From contig JAEOSY010000399.1 in assembly GCA_016840125.1 (NCBI GenBank), positions 1 through 40,871 of the forward strand: DNA of 40,871 nt, written 5' to 3'. The notes beneath the pieces are model-generated. The model saw only the letters and a list, made by a program, of their open reading frames with translations. It made no database searches and was not told where the DNA came from. Positions within the stretch are counted from its first letter, which is position 1, and each line of letters opens with the position of its first letter. Below, piece after piece: positions 1-13,700 of this stretch. Origin of the DNA: Candidatus Helarchaeota archaeon (GTDB taxonomy: Archaea > Asgardarchaeota > Lokiarchaeia > Helarchaeales > HEL-GB-A). The position numbers and the translations under genes are program-made.

Positions 1-1670
1 ATATCGAAATCATCGAAAATTCCTTCAATGTTGAGTGATTGTAATTTTGTCTCTTTTTTTGTGAGAATTGGAAATGGTTCATAGAGTAACTTATTGATTT
101 CGAATATTTTCGCCATAATTTCGTCATATTGATCGAAATATTTCCCATCTAGCTTATGTATGGAATCCATAAATTCGGAAAATTCCTTGGTGACTTTTGG
201 TTCCCTAATTCCTTGTATGAGGAAGCACTTACGCACCTTTTCTATCAGAGAATCGGGTAAGGTGGCCTCACCCAGTTCTAGTTGATATTCAAGGGCTTCC
301 CGGTAAATTGCTAAAGCATAATCGGTCATACCTAACGCATAAAAAACATCTCCAAATTCTTCAAGAATGGTAGGAGATTTCTGAGGATTTTTCTCCAGAA
401 GCTCTTGGATGGAATCAAGATTTTTCATTGCATTGGAATACTTTCCAGACAAAAATTGAACGATAGACATGCCGAGCAAACTTTTAAGTCGGATTTGATC
501 ATCCCCAAAATCCTTTGATACTTCAGAGACCAACGCGTATTGCTCAAGCGCCTCTTTCCAGCGATTACTAAATACAAATAAAAGTGCGTTAAGTAGCATA
601 GCCATCAAAATAAGGCCCTGTTTTCGAGCAATGAACCCAAAAAGCACTGTATTGTCGAAGAAACGTTTCGCTTCGGGAATCCCTCCAATTGTGACGCTGG
701 CTAACGCGTGAAGAAAATTAATCTTAGACAATTCATCGGCAAGTAGGATTTCAGGAGTGTGATGGGTGATAAATTTGGCTTTTTCAGCAAAATAGAGATT
801 TGTCAGAATGCGTTCCACTTCCTTCAAAATGTCAACTGCCCGAATAGCTTGATTATTGGTGAGATATCGATAAATTAACTGAGTATCCTTACGCAAATGC
901 ATAATTTTTTCCAATAAGGGTACCAAGTATTTTATCTCGCTCCTTTGTTTCTTACTGAGCGTATCACCGAGATAAAATCTCTGGGCCAGCCAAATCTCTT
1001 GTTTAATACGCTTTTCCGGATCATCCTCATCCAAACATTCTTTGATTTCCTCTTGAAAGCTCACCTTTTCTTCTGAAACATTAATCGCGCGCTCAATCAA
1101 CCAGGATAATTTTTGATGCGGAGGGTAAATATCTTTTCGTTCGAGCACATATTCAATTTCAGCTCGTTCAACCAGCTTACGGAGTTTTAAAAAGAAGCGT
1201 CTTAGCTGTTGAACTCGAATATTTTTCGCAACTTTTAGTAAAAATGCACCACAGGATAATACTTTAATCTTGGATTTTTGCTCTTTTTCCACAAATTCGC
1301 TTAATTTGAAATCATCGGAAATGATGTACCCTTTTTTATTGACTCCGGCGAGCTTAGTAGCTAGAACTGCAAGAGAAAGGTCTGGATCTTGAGGGACCAA
1401 ATGAGAATGGCGAAATTTTCCCTTTAATTTCTGAATGGAACTACTTTCAACTGGTTTTACTTTGATAAGTTCCTGAAAAGTCTTTGATTTAGTTTGTGAG
1501 TAATAAATATGCTTAATTTCTCTGAAAACCTGCTCAGAAATATAAAAATTCCAATTTAAATTCAATTTCGCCTTCTTAAACATTTCAAAAAATTTTGGGG
1601 TTTTCGTCTCCTTTATGGTTATAAAGAAGTTTGCATCGAAAATGTAATACTCACTAGTCTCAGATGCCAT
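1..1670 (-). CDS. PIN-domain nuclease-like protein with helical/TPR-like C-terminus, partial (3' end beyond left edge)
   Basis: An open frame runs from an ATG at 1670 to the left edge without a stop, giving about 556 residues, so the C-terminus is missing. The first ~135 residues look like a PIN domain, with acidic positions in the usual order: D12 (IFDANFF), E51 (VFREI), D97 (DPDLSLAVLA) and D119/D120 (ISDDFKL). PIN domains with this set are metal-dependent RNases, often toxins or RNA-processing enzymes. The remaining ~420 residues are helical with TPR-like pairs (for example near ALEQYALV and ALAIYREALEY), suggesting a protein- or RNA-docking scaffold rather than a small VapC toxin. No antitoxin-like gene is adjacent. 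The gene lies 119 bases downstream of the giant gene on the same strand, with an AT-rich upstream region. The domain call is from motifs only; substrate is unknown. Confidence 0.72.
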   Translation of the reverse strand, partial: MASETSEYYIFDANFFITIKETKTPKFFEMFKKAKLNLNWNFYISEQVFREIKHIYYSQTKSKTFQELIKVKPVESSSIQKLKGKFRHSHLVPQDPDLSLAVLATKLAGVNKKGYIISDDFKLSEFVEKEQKSKIKVLSCGAFLLKVAKNIRVQQLRRFFLKLRKLVERAEIEYVLERKDIYPPHQKLSWLIERAINVSEEKVSFQEEIKECLDEDDPEKRIKQEIWLAQRFYLGDTLSKKQRSEIKYLVPLLEKIMHLRKDTQLIYRYLTNNQAIRAVDILKEVERILTNLYFAEKAKFITHHTPEILLADELSKINFLHALASVTIGGIPEAKRFFDNTVLFGFIARKQGLILMAMLLNALLFVFSNRWKEALEQYALVSEVSKDFGDDQIRLKSLLGMSIVQFLSGKYSNAMKNLDSIQELLEKNPQKSPTILEEFGDVFYALGMTDYALAIYREALEYQLELGEATLPDSLIEKVRKCFLIQGIREPKVTKEFSEFMDSIHKLDGKYFDQYDEIMAKIFEINKLLYEPFPILTKKETKLQSLNIEGIFDDFD

Positions 1671-1789
1671 CCAATCATCTCTAATTGCAATTATTATATT
1701 ATTCTCATTAAGCTTTAATATACTATCTTTAGTTGAAGGACGTATCAAATCCGCCTATACAACTGATATAGGAGAAAATTAGTGAGAAT
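1671..1789 (-). promoter_or_regulatory. AT-rich intergenic region with possible promoter for the PIN-domain gene
   Basis: This gap separates the stop of the giant surface-protein gene from the PIN gene. On the minus strand it contains a TATA-like TATATTAA around 1707-1714, roughly 40 bases ahead of the ATG at 1670, and a purine-rich GAGATGATT just before the start. No clear T-tract terminator for the giant gene is visible. This is a weak call from composition and spacing. Confidence 0.3.
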
Positions 1790-4700
1790 TTAATTTTCCA
1801 TCTTAGTGAGTTCATCAAGGAAGGTCTTCAATTCTTCTGGAGTTAAATTCGGTAGCTCTCCAAGAATTTCTTGTAATTCACTCTCAGGAATAGGTAGTTT
1901 TTGGAGCGTTTCAATTACCTCTCTGGAAGAACCACTCAAAGGACTATTTAATAATGTGGTGAGCTCAGGATCTTTCACTGCTGCCAAAGGGATATCCTCT
2001 GCAAGTATTAATTGCAATTTTTGCTGCATAGACATTTCTGGTCTTATTCGCTCACCTAATGCATTTATCCATTTGTCTCTTTCTGGGGAAAGAGCAACGG
2101 TGGGTTTCCGCCGAGAACGAACCACCAACACTGCCACAACCGCAGCAGCAGCGGCAGCTATAGCTATAATAACATACATAAGTGTGTTATCTTCGGAGGG
2201 TTTGGCTTTTACTGTAAAGAAACCACTAAGTATCTCCGTTGTATGTCCAGCCCCATCGGTTGCCGTAAGACGTAAGCGGCATTGATCTGAATCTGTCGCA
2301 ACTGAAGGTATTGCCCAGGATTCGGCTCCATCATTCGCATTTGAATACCCACCCGCATTAATATCATACCAATGGGTTCCATCTAAAGTATATTCAATTC
2401 GGATGGTAATAGAACTTGCCGTATCATTAGCGATCCAGCTAATGATGAAGACATCGCCACTGTTTAATGTTAATCCAACTATAGGCAAGCCAAAGGAACA
2501 TGAAGGATCTTGCAAATCGATGATAAACCGATCGGATGTTGTTGTGTTGGTATGAACTGCACCATCAGTAACATTAATCCTAATCAAGCATTCATTCGAA
2601 TCTTCTGATGGAGTAATCCAATCCAAACTTCCGTTGTCCAAGAATGAAGAGCCGATCTGTTGCCAATTAGTACCATTATTCGTGGAATATTCTATAGTTA
2701 CATATCGATTTCCAGCTCCACCAGTCCCAATCCATTCAATTGTAAAGAGTTCGGTCGCATTAATAACCGTTATAGAGGTAGGATTAGAAATAGTTATACT
2801 GGGATAAGTAATCCAAATAATGAATGGATCATCAGTTTCATTAGAAATGGTAAACCCAATTGTATCAGTGGCATTAATCCGCAAGAGAAAATCAACGGAA
2901 TCAGTCATTGGGATTGCCCATAATTCAATACCATCATCAAGTGGCGAATAAACACCCGCATTTATCTCTTGCCAAGTGCTCCCATTATTATCAGAATATT
3001 CAATCGTAACTGTACATGGAGAAACATCAACAACAGTCCAAGTGATATTTAGGTTGGTACCCCCTTGATATATATCAAGTGCAACGGGAGCCAGTATATT
3101 TACAACTGGGGCAACGATATCAATGGTGAAGAAGAAGCCATAGGTTGGCAGGGGATTGCCAGCATTATCATTAGCATCAAGCACTACAACAATCACGTCA
3201 CCGTTCAGAAAAGGTACTCCAGGATTCCAGCTTACTGTGAGACCATCCCACGCGGGACTAACTGGAACTCCGCTAATATTCATAGCAATACTTGTTCCAT
3301 TTACACCAGACAGAGCATCGGTGATGTTAATAAGTATGGTAGGCAGCGAGTTATTAACATAGGCAGCCACTGGGGCGTGCCCAGTCACTACAGGATCATT
3401 CAGATCGATGGTGAAGGACCAAGAAGCAAAGCAGGTATTATCAATTGTATCGTTTGCCGATAAAGTGATCTGGACTAACTGCCCATGACTGAAGGGTATA
3501 ACAGTTAAGTTCCATACTTCTCCGGTTGCATTGTCATAATTTGCCTCAACTTGGACCCCATTTACAGTTAAATTGATAGTCCCGACAACTATGTCTAGGT
3601 GCGGGGAATCAATGAACGCACCAATAATAGGAGTCACATCACTCAAATACGAATTGTTGAATGGCGACACATCCCGTATGGTGGGGCGGGATAGATTTAT
3701 TAAGAAACTCCATCGGTACTGAGGCATTGGATTCCCCACCATGTCGGATGCATCTACAGTTACATTATTCCAAACAAGTTGGGGTAAGGGCGCAGGTGTG
3801 AAGGTAACATTTACACCATCAAATGAGTGCGCAACGGGATTTCCATTGACCCTAAGGATGATACTACTGGCATTAATCCCACTAGTCATATCGGAAAGAG
3901 TCACATTGATCTGGGGTGTTTCGGTTATATATTCTTGTGTATTGTTCGCTGGCAGCTCGGATGTTGCTATCGGCGCCGTGAGATCGACTGTGAAGCTCCA
4001 TAAGAATGGAGCCATTGGATTGTTTACGTTATCGGCAGCGTTCAAGGTAAAATTGATTATATCGTTATCAGAAAACAGAATTGAGGGTGTGAAAGTTAAT
4101 ATCGAACTATTATAACTGAGTTCAGAGTCCGATACGTTATAATCAGTTCCGCCCACATTTAGAATGATTGTACTAGCATTTACACCACTTATCATATCAA
4201 TTAGAGAAATATTAACCATTGGTTGGTTGGAGTTCGTGTAGCCACCATTTGCAGGTTGGGGGGTGAGGGCAACAGGAGAAGAAATATCAACAGTATAGAA
4301 CCAAGCATACGGTCCCATGATGTTTCCTAAATTGTCCGAGGCTTCTACTTGACAGAAAACCACTTGCCCATCTGCAAAGGGACTTCCTGAGCTCCAGCTC
4401 ACGGTGGTTCCATCCCAAACATGAGGTCGGACAATAGAAGCTACTGTCAAGACAATGGTTGACGCATTCACTCCACTCATGACATCAGCTAGATCCACAC
4501 TGATGGACGGAAAAGGAGTGTTTACGAAAGTACCAGTAGAGGGAGTCTCATTACCCGCCGAAGGACCTGATATGTCAATAGTAAAGAACCATGTAAGTGT
4601 GAACATCGCATTCCCAACGCTATCGCGGGCATCCAAAGCGATATCGATTTGCTGCCCATCTGCAAAAGCGGAGGATGGATTGAAGGTGACTGTGGTTCCC

Positions 4701-7700
4701 CCGTAGCTCAATTCGAGATCGGTGATGTTATAATCAATCCCTTCAACATTGAGGTTTATGCTCGAGGCATTAACCCCACTTAACAGATCCTCTAAGGTGA
4801 TGGTGATCGTGGGTTGGTTATCCGCAACATATGCAGCGCTAGGGCTCGGACTGGACGCTTGAGGACCTTCGGTGTCAATAATGAAAGACCAACTGTAAGT
4901 GGCCATTGAATTTCCCACGTTATCTTGGGCATCAATGATTACTGGAATTACCGCGCCGTTTGGGTACGCAACACTTGGGGTCCAATTTACTATAATATGA
5001 TGGGCACTCAATCCCTTCTTGTAGAATACATCCGTATCCGAGCCTTCACCTGACAGCTCAGTCAGATCATCCCAGATGAAATGTAATTGCCCGTGATTGT
5101 CAATTGCCATTCTGGGATTATCGGAGTTCAGAGTACTTTCTGTAGAAACCACTTGGATTCCAGTCCATTGTTTTCCTACAACATCCCAGTATTTATAAAC
5201 TACATCGCGATCCGATTCGCCATCCCAGTCTGTATCATCCATCCATGAGACATAGATATTTCCTGCAAGATCCATCTGAATATCCGCAAATTGAGAATTC
5301 CCAGGACAATCAAAGGAAAGCACATCAGTTGTGTTAACATAACCAGTCCAAATACCAATCGACACATTCCAATGTTTGTAAAATATCGCCTCATTTGTGC
5401 CCCACCAACCATCCGTATTATCGTTCCACGTGATGTGTACAACTCCCGATTGATCCGCTATGATTTCTGAATTACGGGACGCCAAGTTACTTTCTGTCGA
5501 TATGACATCCGTCGCATTAATATAACCTGACCAAACTTTTAGTGTAGAGTTCCAATATTTATAAAACACATCACGGTCCGCGCCTGAATTCCCATATACC
5601 GCATCATCTTGCCATGAAATATGCACATTTCCAGCAGGATCTACTGCAATTGATGGTTCATTAGAAAACATGTCGCTCTCTGTTGAGATAACATCAGTAA
5701 CATTGACAAAACCCGTCCAAATACCTATGGTATTATTCCAGTATTTAAAGAAAATATCAAAATCCCCTTCACCATCCCAATCGCTCGTATCTCGCCACGC
5801 GAGATACACATTACCTAGCGAATCCAAAGCGATTGCCGGATATTCGGAACTACCAGCACTATCAGAAGATACAACATCGGTTGTATTGATTCGCCCCGTC
5901 CAAAGCCCTGTCGTCATATTCTTTAATTTATAAAATACATCATTTTCACCGCCATTCCAGCCAAAATCCGTGTTGTCATTCCAAGCAACATGGGGATTCC
6001 CATCTGTATCTATCGCAATCACAGGCAGGTACGAATCAGCAGTACTTTCCGTTGACACGACTTCGATCGCAGTCCAGTTCCCAACCGTCGCATTCCAACA
6101 GCGGTAGAAGATATCCCAATCACCCCCCGATGCGTGGGGGAAGGTATGGTCATACCACACCACATGCACATTTCCGAGTGAATCCACCGCAATGGCGGGG
6201 TGGAAGGAGGTACCATCTAATCCTTCCGAAACCACTTCGGTCGAGACCCATACTTCCTGCCAATCAAACGAGACTATAGACCCATTCACCAGCATTTGCA
6301 CAGAGGAAATGTTAACACCAGATAGATAATCAAAAAGTTCAATTTCAATATTAGGGGTATCATCTGAGACATAGGAAGCATTTTCAGGCCAAGGATTGAT
6401 TGCGTTGGGGGAGGTCAAATCAACCGTGAAAGCCCATGTATAAGTGGTCATTATATTTCCGACATTATCAATAGCATCTAATTGAACATCAACCACTTGT
6501 GCATTAACATAGGGACTTGCTGGTGACCAACTCACAGTCGTCCCATTCCAACCATGTATACGAACAATACCCTCCACGGTCAATACAATAGTTGTTGCGT
6601 TGATATCAGAGAGGGAATCGCCCAAGTTCACAGAGAGGGTCGCGTATTCATCGCCAGTATAGTCACCATTCGCAGGCGCCGGATTTGAAGCTTGTGGCGG
6701 ATCTAGATCAACCGTGAAACTCCATGAATATGTTGTCATCATATTCCCTGCGTTATCCTGAACGTCCACTTCAACCGGAATAATTGCACCGCTTGTATAT
6801 GAAATGGAGGGTGTCCAGTTAATCCGAATACCATTCCAGCTATGTGATACAGTTGAACCATTAACACGCATTACAAGTGTTCCATCATCAATCCCACTTA
6901 GAAGATCAATGATACCCAACCCAATATTAGGGGTTGAACTTGCAATGAAAGATGAGTTAATTGGATAAGGATTGGATGCTATTGGTGCATCTAAATCAAC
7001 TGTAAAATTCCATTGATATTGAGACAAGACATTTCCTACATTATCTGTAACATTCACCTCCACCCAGATTTCTGATCCACTTAAATAGGGGGGGATTGCA
7101 GTCCAATTGAGGGTGAAGTATGAAGATGGAACTTTCTTTTTATAGAAGATATCGTGATCAGAACCCGAGTTCTGCCAATTATAGTCATCCTCCCATACGA
7201 TATGGAGAAGACCTTGATCATCCACTGCAAGGTCCGGTCTGTAGGTATATTCACTAGTAGTCTCAGGAGCGATCAGCTCAGCTGCGGTCCATGCACTATT
7301 TGTAGCATTCCGGTGATTATAATAGATATATCTTCGAGCATTCAGGTATTCGTACCACGCCACATGCACCTTGCCGGTATTATCCACCGCGAGTGTAGGA
7401 GAGTAACAGGCCACAGAGCTCTCATTAGAGACCAACTCAGTCATTGTCCAAGTGCTTGTTGAGGCGTTCCAACGTTTATAAAAGACATCGATATCCGTTC
7501 CTGAGCCCGCATAGGTTGAACTATCAAGCCATACAACATGGAGATGCCCATTACTATCTGTTACAATCGCGGGAAATGATGTAACGGATGGACTTTCCGT
7601 GGAAACCGTCTCATTAGGTGTCCAAATCCCTGTAGTAGCGTTCCAATACTTATGGAGAATGTAGCTATTGGCTCCTATGGTTTGATCCCAGATGATGTGT

Positions 7701-10700
7701 ACATTACCAAATAGATCTGCTGTAATCCTTGGAGTTTCAGACCATTCGTTAGTTCCATTAGATATGACCTCGGTTAGAGTCCAAGAATTCGATGAGGCAT
7801 TCCAGCGTTTATAAAAAACATCACGATCACTCCCACAGCCGTTGTAATCGGTGATATCATCCCAAGTTATATGTACATGCCCTGCAATGTCCACGACAAT
7901 ATCTGGATAAGATGATGTTGCATCACTCTCCGTGGAGACTACTTCAGTGATAGTCCAAATACCGGTGGTGGCATTCCATCTTTTGTAGAAAATATCAGGA
8001 TCGCTCCCAGATCCGCTGTAATCCATGTTATCATACCATGCGACGTACACATGCCCCCAGTTATCCACCGCAATGGTGGGAGAATAAGAAGTGCCATCAC
8101 TTTCCGTGGAAACCACAACTGTGGTCATCCATTGCATCGTCGTCGCATTCCAGCATTTATAGAAAATATCATATTCACCACCAGCACCCATGTAATTTGT
8201 CTGATCTCGCCATACTACATGTAAATTACCAAAATGATCGGTTGCAATTCGGGGATATTGGGAGCCCGCAGTGCTCTCAGTAGAGACAACTTCCGTTAAT
8301 GACCAGTTAAAGTCCCATTGAGTCCAAGTGGGAGTGACGAGAGAACCATTCACATGCATATTGATGGTATCGATTCCGGATAGGGGATCGGCAACTGAAA
8401 TAGTAATATTAGGGGTGGAGGTTGTAATGTAAGTATCATTTTCGGGGGATGGGTTGAACACAAGTGGTGGGGTAACATCGATAGTAAATGTCCAAATGTA
8501 GGGTGCCATAGTATTCCCCGCGTTATCTTGGACATTCACTGTTACGTTCAATACAGCGCCATTAGTATAGGCCCCATTCGAATCCCAAGAGAGGGTGGTC
8601 CCGTTCCAACTACTAATGCTTTCTGGTACGCCATTCACCAATAAATTTATTGTTCCAACATTTATCCCACTCAATGCATCCAGTAAATTGAGAAGGATGG
8701 TGGGATCATCATTGGTTATATAAGATCCATTCAACGGGTAGGGATTCGAGGCTGTTGGAGGAGTATCATCAAACGTGAGAATGATCTCAATCTGATTTAG
8801 GTTACCGACACTATCATTGGCTTCCACCCAGAAATGCACGGTTTGATCGGTGCCAAAGCTGGAGAGATCAATATCACTTGAGCCGATAAATAAGGAAGTC
8901 CAAGTCGTCTGAGTTACATTAGCCCGCCAGCGCCGTGTATCTAGCCCTGCAGAATCGGATATAGTGAGATTAATTCGGGACGGTTTTGGAAGGGCAGTAT
9001 TATTTACTGGTGCGTCTAATACAATTGTTGGCCCCTCAGTATCTATCGAGAACCACCAAGAATAAGTTGACATCGCATTCCCAACGTTATCTTGGGCATC
9101 TACAGCTAAGTTTAGGAGAGTCCCATGAGCATATGGTCCGCTCGAATCCCACCAGAGCGTGGTCCCGTTCCAAGTATGGACTTCGAGTGAGCCATTAACC
9201 GTCAAGCTGATCGAGGAGGCATTTATTCCACTCAAGGGATCAGCTAGATCCAGATATATAACTGGGTCTGCATTAGAGATTATCGATTCATTCAACGGGT
9301 TGGGATTGGAAGCCACGGGCGCATCAAGGTCAACCGTGAACAGCCAAGTATAGGTGATCATCGTATTGCCTAATAGATCAGCTGCATCCACATCCACTTG
9401 TGCTGTCATGGAAACTGCGTAGGGCGGAGGCGAAGAGGCTACTTCCCATAAACTATTAATTGTAAGATTTTTGTAAAAAACTTTCCAATCACCACCACTT
9501 CCCATATAATCTAACGTATCCTCCCATAAAATATGCGCCGTCCCTGCACCATCTAGGGCGAGAGCAGTATACCAACACTGCGTGGTGGTCTCATTGCTCT
9601 CTGTCGAAACCACTTCAATATCAGACCAAATAGCGTTAGAAATATCTAGTACCCGAGAGAATATATCATAATCACTTCCACCTGCACCATCGTAGTCGGC
9701 GTTATCTTGCCACACAATATAAACGAATCCACCGTTCACTGCAATTCTTGGATAATTGGCTGTACTCGAGAAGGTGCTAACAACCTCGAGGCTTGTCCAA
9801 TTTTCGGTAGGCGCATTTCGCTGGCGATAATAAATGTTTCCACCAGCTTGTATTCTCTGATCACGCCATACCACATGTACGTGATCTGCGGGATCGATTG
9901 CAATGTCGGGATATCTGGCGGATTGAGGACTCCCGAGGGAAATAACCTCTACACTGGTCCAGTTTCCCGTGGTAATATTCCGGTATTTATAAAATATATC
10001 ATAGGCATTGGAATCAACTTCACCGAGGTTGGTATTATCATACCAAACCACGTGAGGTTGACCTATTGAGTCAATTGCAATTGCTGCACCTAAGGAGACA
10101 GCAGTGCTCTCAGTAGTGAACTCCTCTATGGTAATCCAGCTCCCTGCTGTAGCGTTCCAAGAACTATAATAGAGAGCAGAGAACGCCGATTCATACCATA
10201 CGATATGTGCTTGGCCTGCGTGATCCACAGCTATGTCACACGAATAGGCATAGCGCCCAGGCGCTATAACATCGGTACTATTGATATTTCCTGACCATAT
10301 ACCAGTGGTCGCATTACGGAATCTATAAAAGATAGTTGTGTCAGTGCCCCACCACCCATCAGAGTCATCCTCCCAAGCTACATGAACATTTCCTGAAGGA
10401 TCAACTGCAATTGCTGCATGAGTAGCGTCATCTGTACTGTCAAGTGTAATATTCTCCATTAGAGTCCAGCTAAGAGTGGTTGCATTCCAGCACCGGTACC
10501 GAACATTTCGAGGGGATGTGTCATCATGCCACACCACATGGATGTTCCCAAGAGAATCTATTGCAATTTCAGGGGAATGGGAAGGTGTGGCTGCGGGAGA
10601 TATCACATCAAGTGGTCCCAACGAAGGTAATAGAACCGCTGTGACATTAGGATTTACCATGGAACTGTTGATGCGCATCGAAACCGAACTCGCATTTACG

Positions 10701-13700
10701 CCCGCCAAGGCATCATCGAGATAAACGATAATATCGGGAGTGGCATTAGATGTATAGGAGCCACTTTCAGGGGATGGATTGAGGGCATTAGGTCCCGCCA
10801 CATCGATGGTGAAGTTCCAATAGTAAGGCGCCATCCAATTCTGCGCTTGATCTGTAATTTGGACAATCACATCAACTACTTGAGCGTGGGTATAAGGCGC
10901 AGGTGGAGTAAATGTAACCGTTGATGGGTTTTGTCCCAACGTGCTTAATTGAGGACTTGAGGTATTATATTCAACTCCCTCCACATTGACCGTGAGGGTG
11001 GAGAGGTTAACCTCACTGAGTGCGTCGAAGACGACGATCTGGATGCTTGTAGTAACATTGGCAGTATAACTTTCAGGAGCAGGGGATGGATTAGATGCGA
11101 CTGGGGGGATAAGGTCTGCTCTGAAGAAGAAGTGTGCTGTATCACCCAAATTTCCTAGCGTGTCATTCGCCCGGACATGAAAATACCAAGTTCCTTCAGT
11201 GAAGGCAGAAATTTGGGCCCAATTCAGAGCGGTACTAGAGTGGGTAATATTTGGTACCGTATTTGGATTCGCATCATAGGTGTAGTAATAATTATACACG
11301 CCGCTCAGATCGGAGGGAGTGGTCCAAGTCATATTACTGGTAGGGGAATTGTACCAAGTTGCGTTATTGGGATGATCGAGTGAGGTTATGACAGGGGCAG
11401 AGGGACCGCTTACATCACTCTCTAAAAGATTTTCCCAGATCACAATCCCCTCAATACCGCCGGAGCCAGCCGTTGTCCCAACCAGAATATCCCGATCACC
11501 ATCAAAATCGATATCTATTATATGAACGTCTTCGGAATAGGTATTTACCCAGCTGCCATAATTAAGAGCTACGGAATCCCAACCCGGGGTAAAAGGACTA
11601 TGATCATTGGTTAACACGATAGGGACTGGATAGGAGGGTTCCGCAGTAGCGGTTCGACTCATCTCAAAAATATCAGGCCACCCATCGTTATCTAGATCAC
11701 CACAAGCAACACCCCCACCTCCATAGTAGGAAAATTGGTTGTAAGCATTAACATAGAACCATGGATCAATGAATGGAGTATCATCACATTCCGCAACAGT
11801 AACTAGTGTATCACCTGTCGTTCTATAGATGTGCGCTAAAGCGAGATCTGTATCGCCATCGTGATCTAGATCACAAGGTGTCATTCGCCAATCCTCGCTT
11901 AAAAAGAATGTATCAACTGAAGTGTCCCAATTGTCAATAAAAGGGCTGTGGTTATTACGCCAGACCACGATCGTCACATCCTTATGATTTGCCGCGATGT
12001 CCATCCAAGAATCCTTATCAAAATCGGCGACTTGAATATCTATAAAGTCATCGCCCCCTACACCAACGGTATAAGCACTCCAATTCACTCGGAAGGGCGT
12101 GCCGTTGTTTCGTAAAACATAAACCGTGTCAGTGCTAATCGTCGTCAAATCTAAGAAGCCATCGTTATCAAAATCAGCCGCTCTAATCTCAGTAAGTCCG
12201 CCTGCTATAGAATTAGTTTGATATTGCTCCCAAGCACCAGCCCACGGGCTATGATTATTACGTAGAACAAAAAGACCATCATCACCAGTCATAGCACAAT
12301 CCATCCACCCATCGTTATCAAAATCACCTATTTCCAATCCTAGCCCCCACGTCGCACTAACATTCGCTAATTCAAGCGGAGTCCACATACCGAAGGGATC
12401 ACCATTATTGCGCCACCCATAAAGTGTGCTAGAGTAGTTACCCGATAACGTCAGAAGGTCTAAATCACCGTCATGATCTAGATCTACCACCTCAAATCGT
12501 TTTACCCCATCCAATGGGGCGATCGGATTGGATTTATTGAAGAGTGAGGGATTCAAACTTGGATTGAAGCGCTGAAGAAGGTTTTCCGCGAGGTAGAAAT
12601 TCTCGCAACCGAAAGCCGCATCGAGATCACCATCATGGTCCAAGTCCCCCAGCGAAATCTCAAAACATCTGGGTTCTACAATAATTTCTATTCGAGTTGC
12701 CCAATTATCATGGAATGGACGTTTATTATTTTGATAAACCTGAATATAACTCTCTTGACCTGTAATGAAGGCAGTAATAATATCATCATAGCCATTGTTA
12801 TCTAAATCCCCAATTCTCAGCGCACGCGGATTTAATAATGTACCATTTCCTTGCCCAACCACTGTTTTACTCCATCCTGAGGAGAACGGACTGCCATTAT
12901 GTCTGAACGCCAAAATCTCCTGATTATGAGTAATGCCTACCAAGTCCCAAGTTCCATTGTGATCTAAATCGGCGATTTCCAATGACCGAACGACCTCCGA
13001 GTTCTCAATAATATATCCAAGATCAGTCCATGAACCGCCATCATTATTCCTTATAACGCAGATTCGACCTGATTCTGCAGAATAAAGCACGTCGAGCAGC
13101 CCATTACGATCTAGATCGACCATTTCAAGGTCATAACACTCTGCTGAGCCACCAATGCTATTCCAGTTCCAGCTAGAATTGAAGGGGTTATAACCCTGGC
13201 TATAAGGATTCGCTATAAGATAGAGAACATCAGATGGATCTTCAGCAAAGACGATATCCAAATCACCATCATTATTTACATCCCCAACCTCTACTTTTGT
13301 AAATATCTGAAAGGCTTGGCTATATACCGCCGCCATTTCCCAATTTGGGAGCCCAGGAGTCCCATTATTATTCCAAATTTTAACCACACCTACGGGCGTC
13401 CCATCTTCGCTTGAGATAAGGTCTGGAGTCCCATCATTATTAAGGTCACCCACTTCAAGATCCCGAACATAACCAAAAGCATGGCCTACTGTAGTTTTTG
13501 ACCAGTTCCCAAGATCATCAAATGGATCAATTCCAGCCCCTTGGTCAAAGGGATTCCACAAGATGTAGATAGGTGCAGCTGTAGAACTATTATCCGAGGT
13601 GGCGATATCGAGATCACCATCTAAATCGAAGTCGGCAAGAACAGCGTTGTGAGTTTGATTAGTAGAGCTCTCCAAAGTTTGAGCAAGTAAATTAATATTG

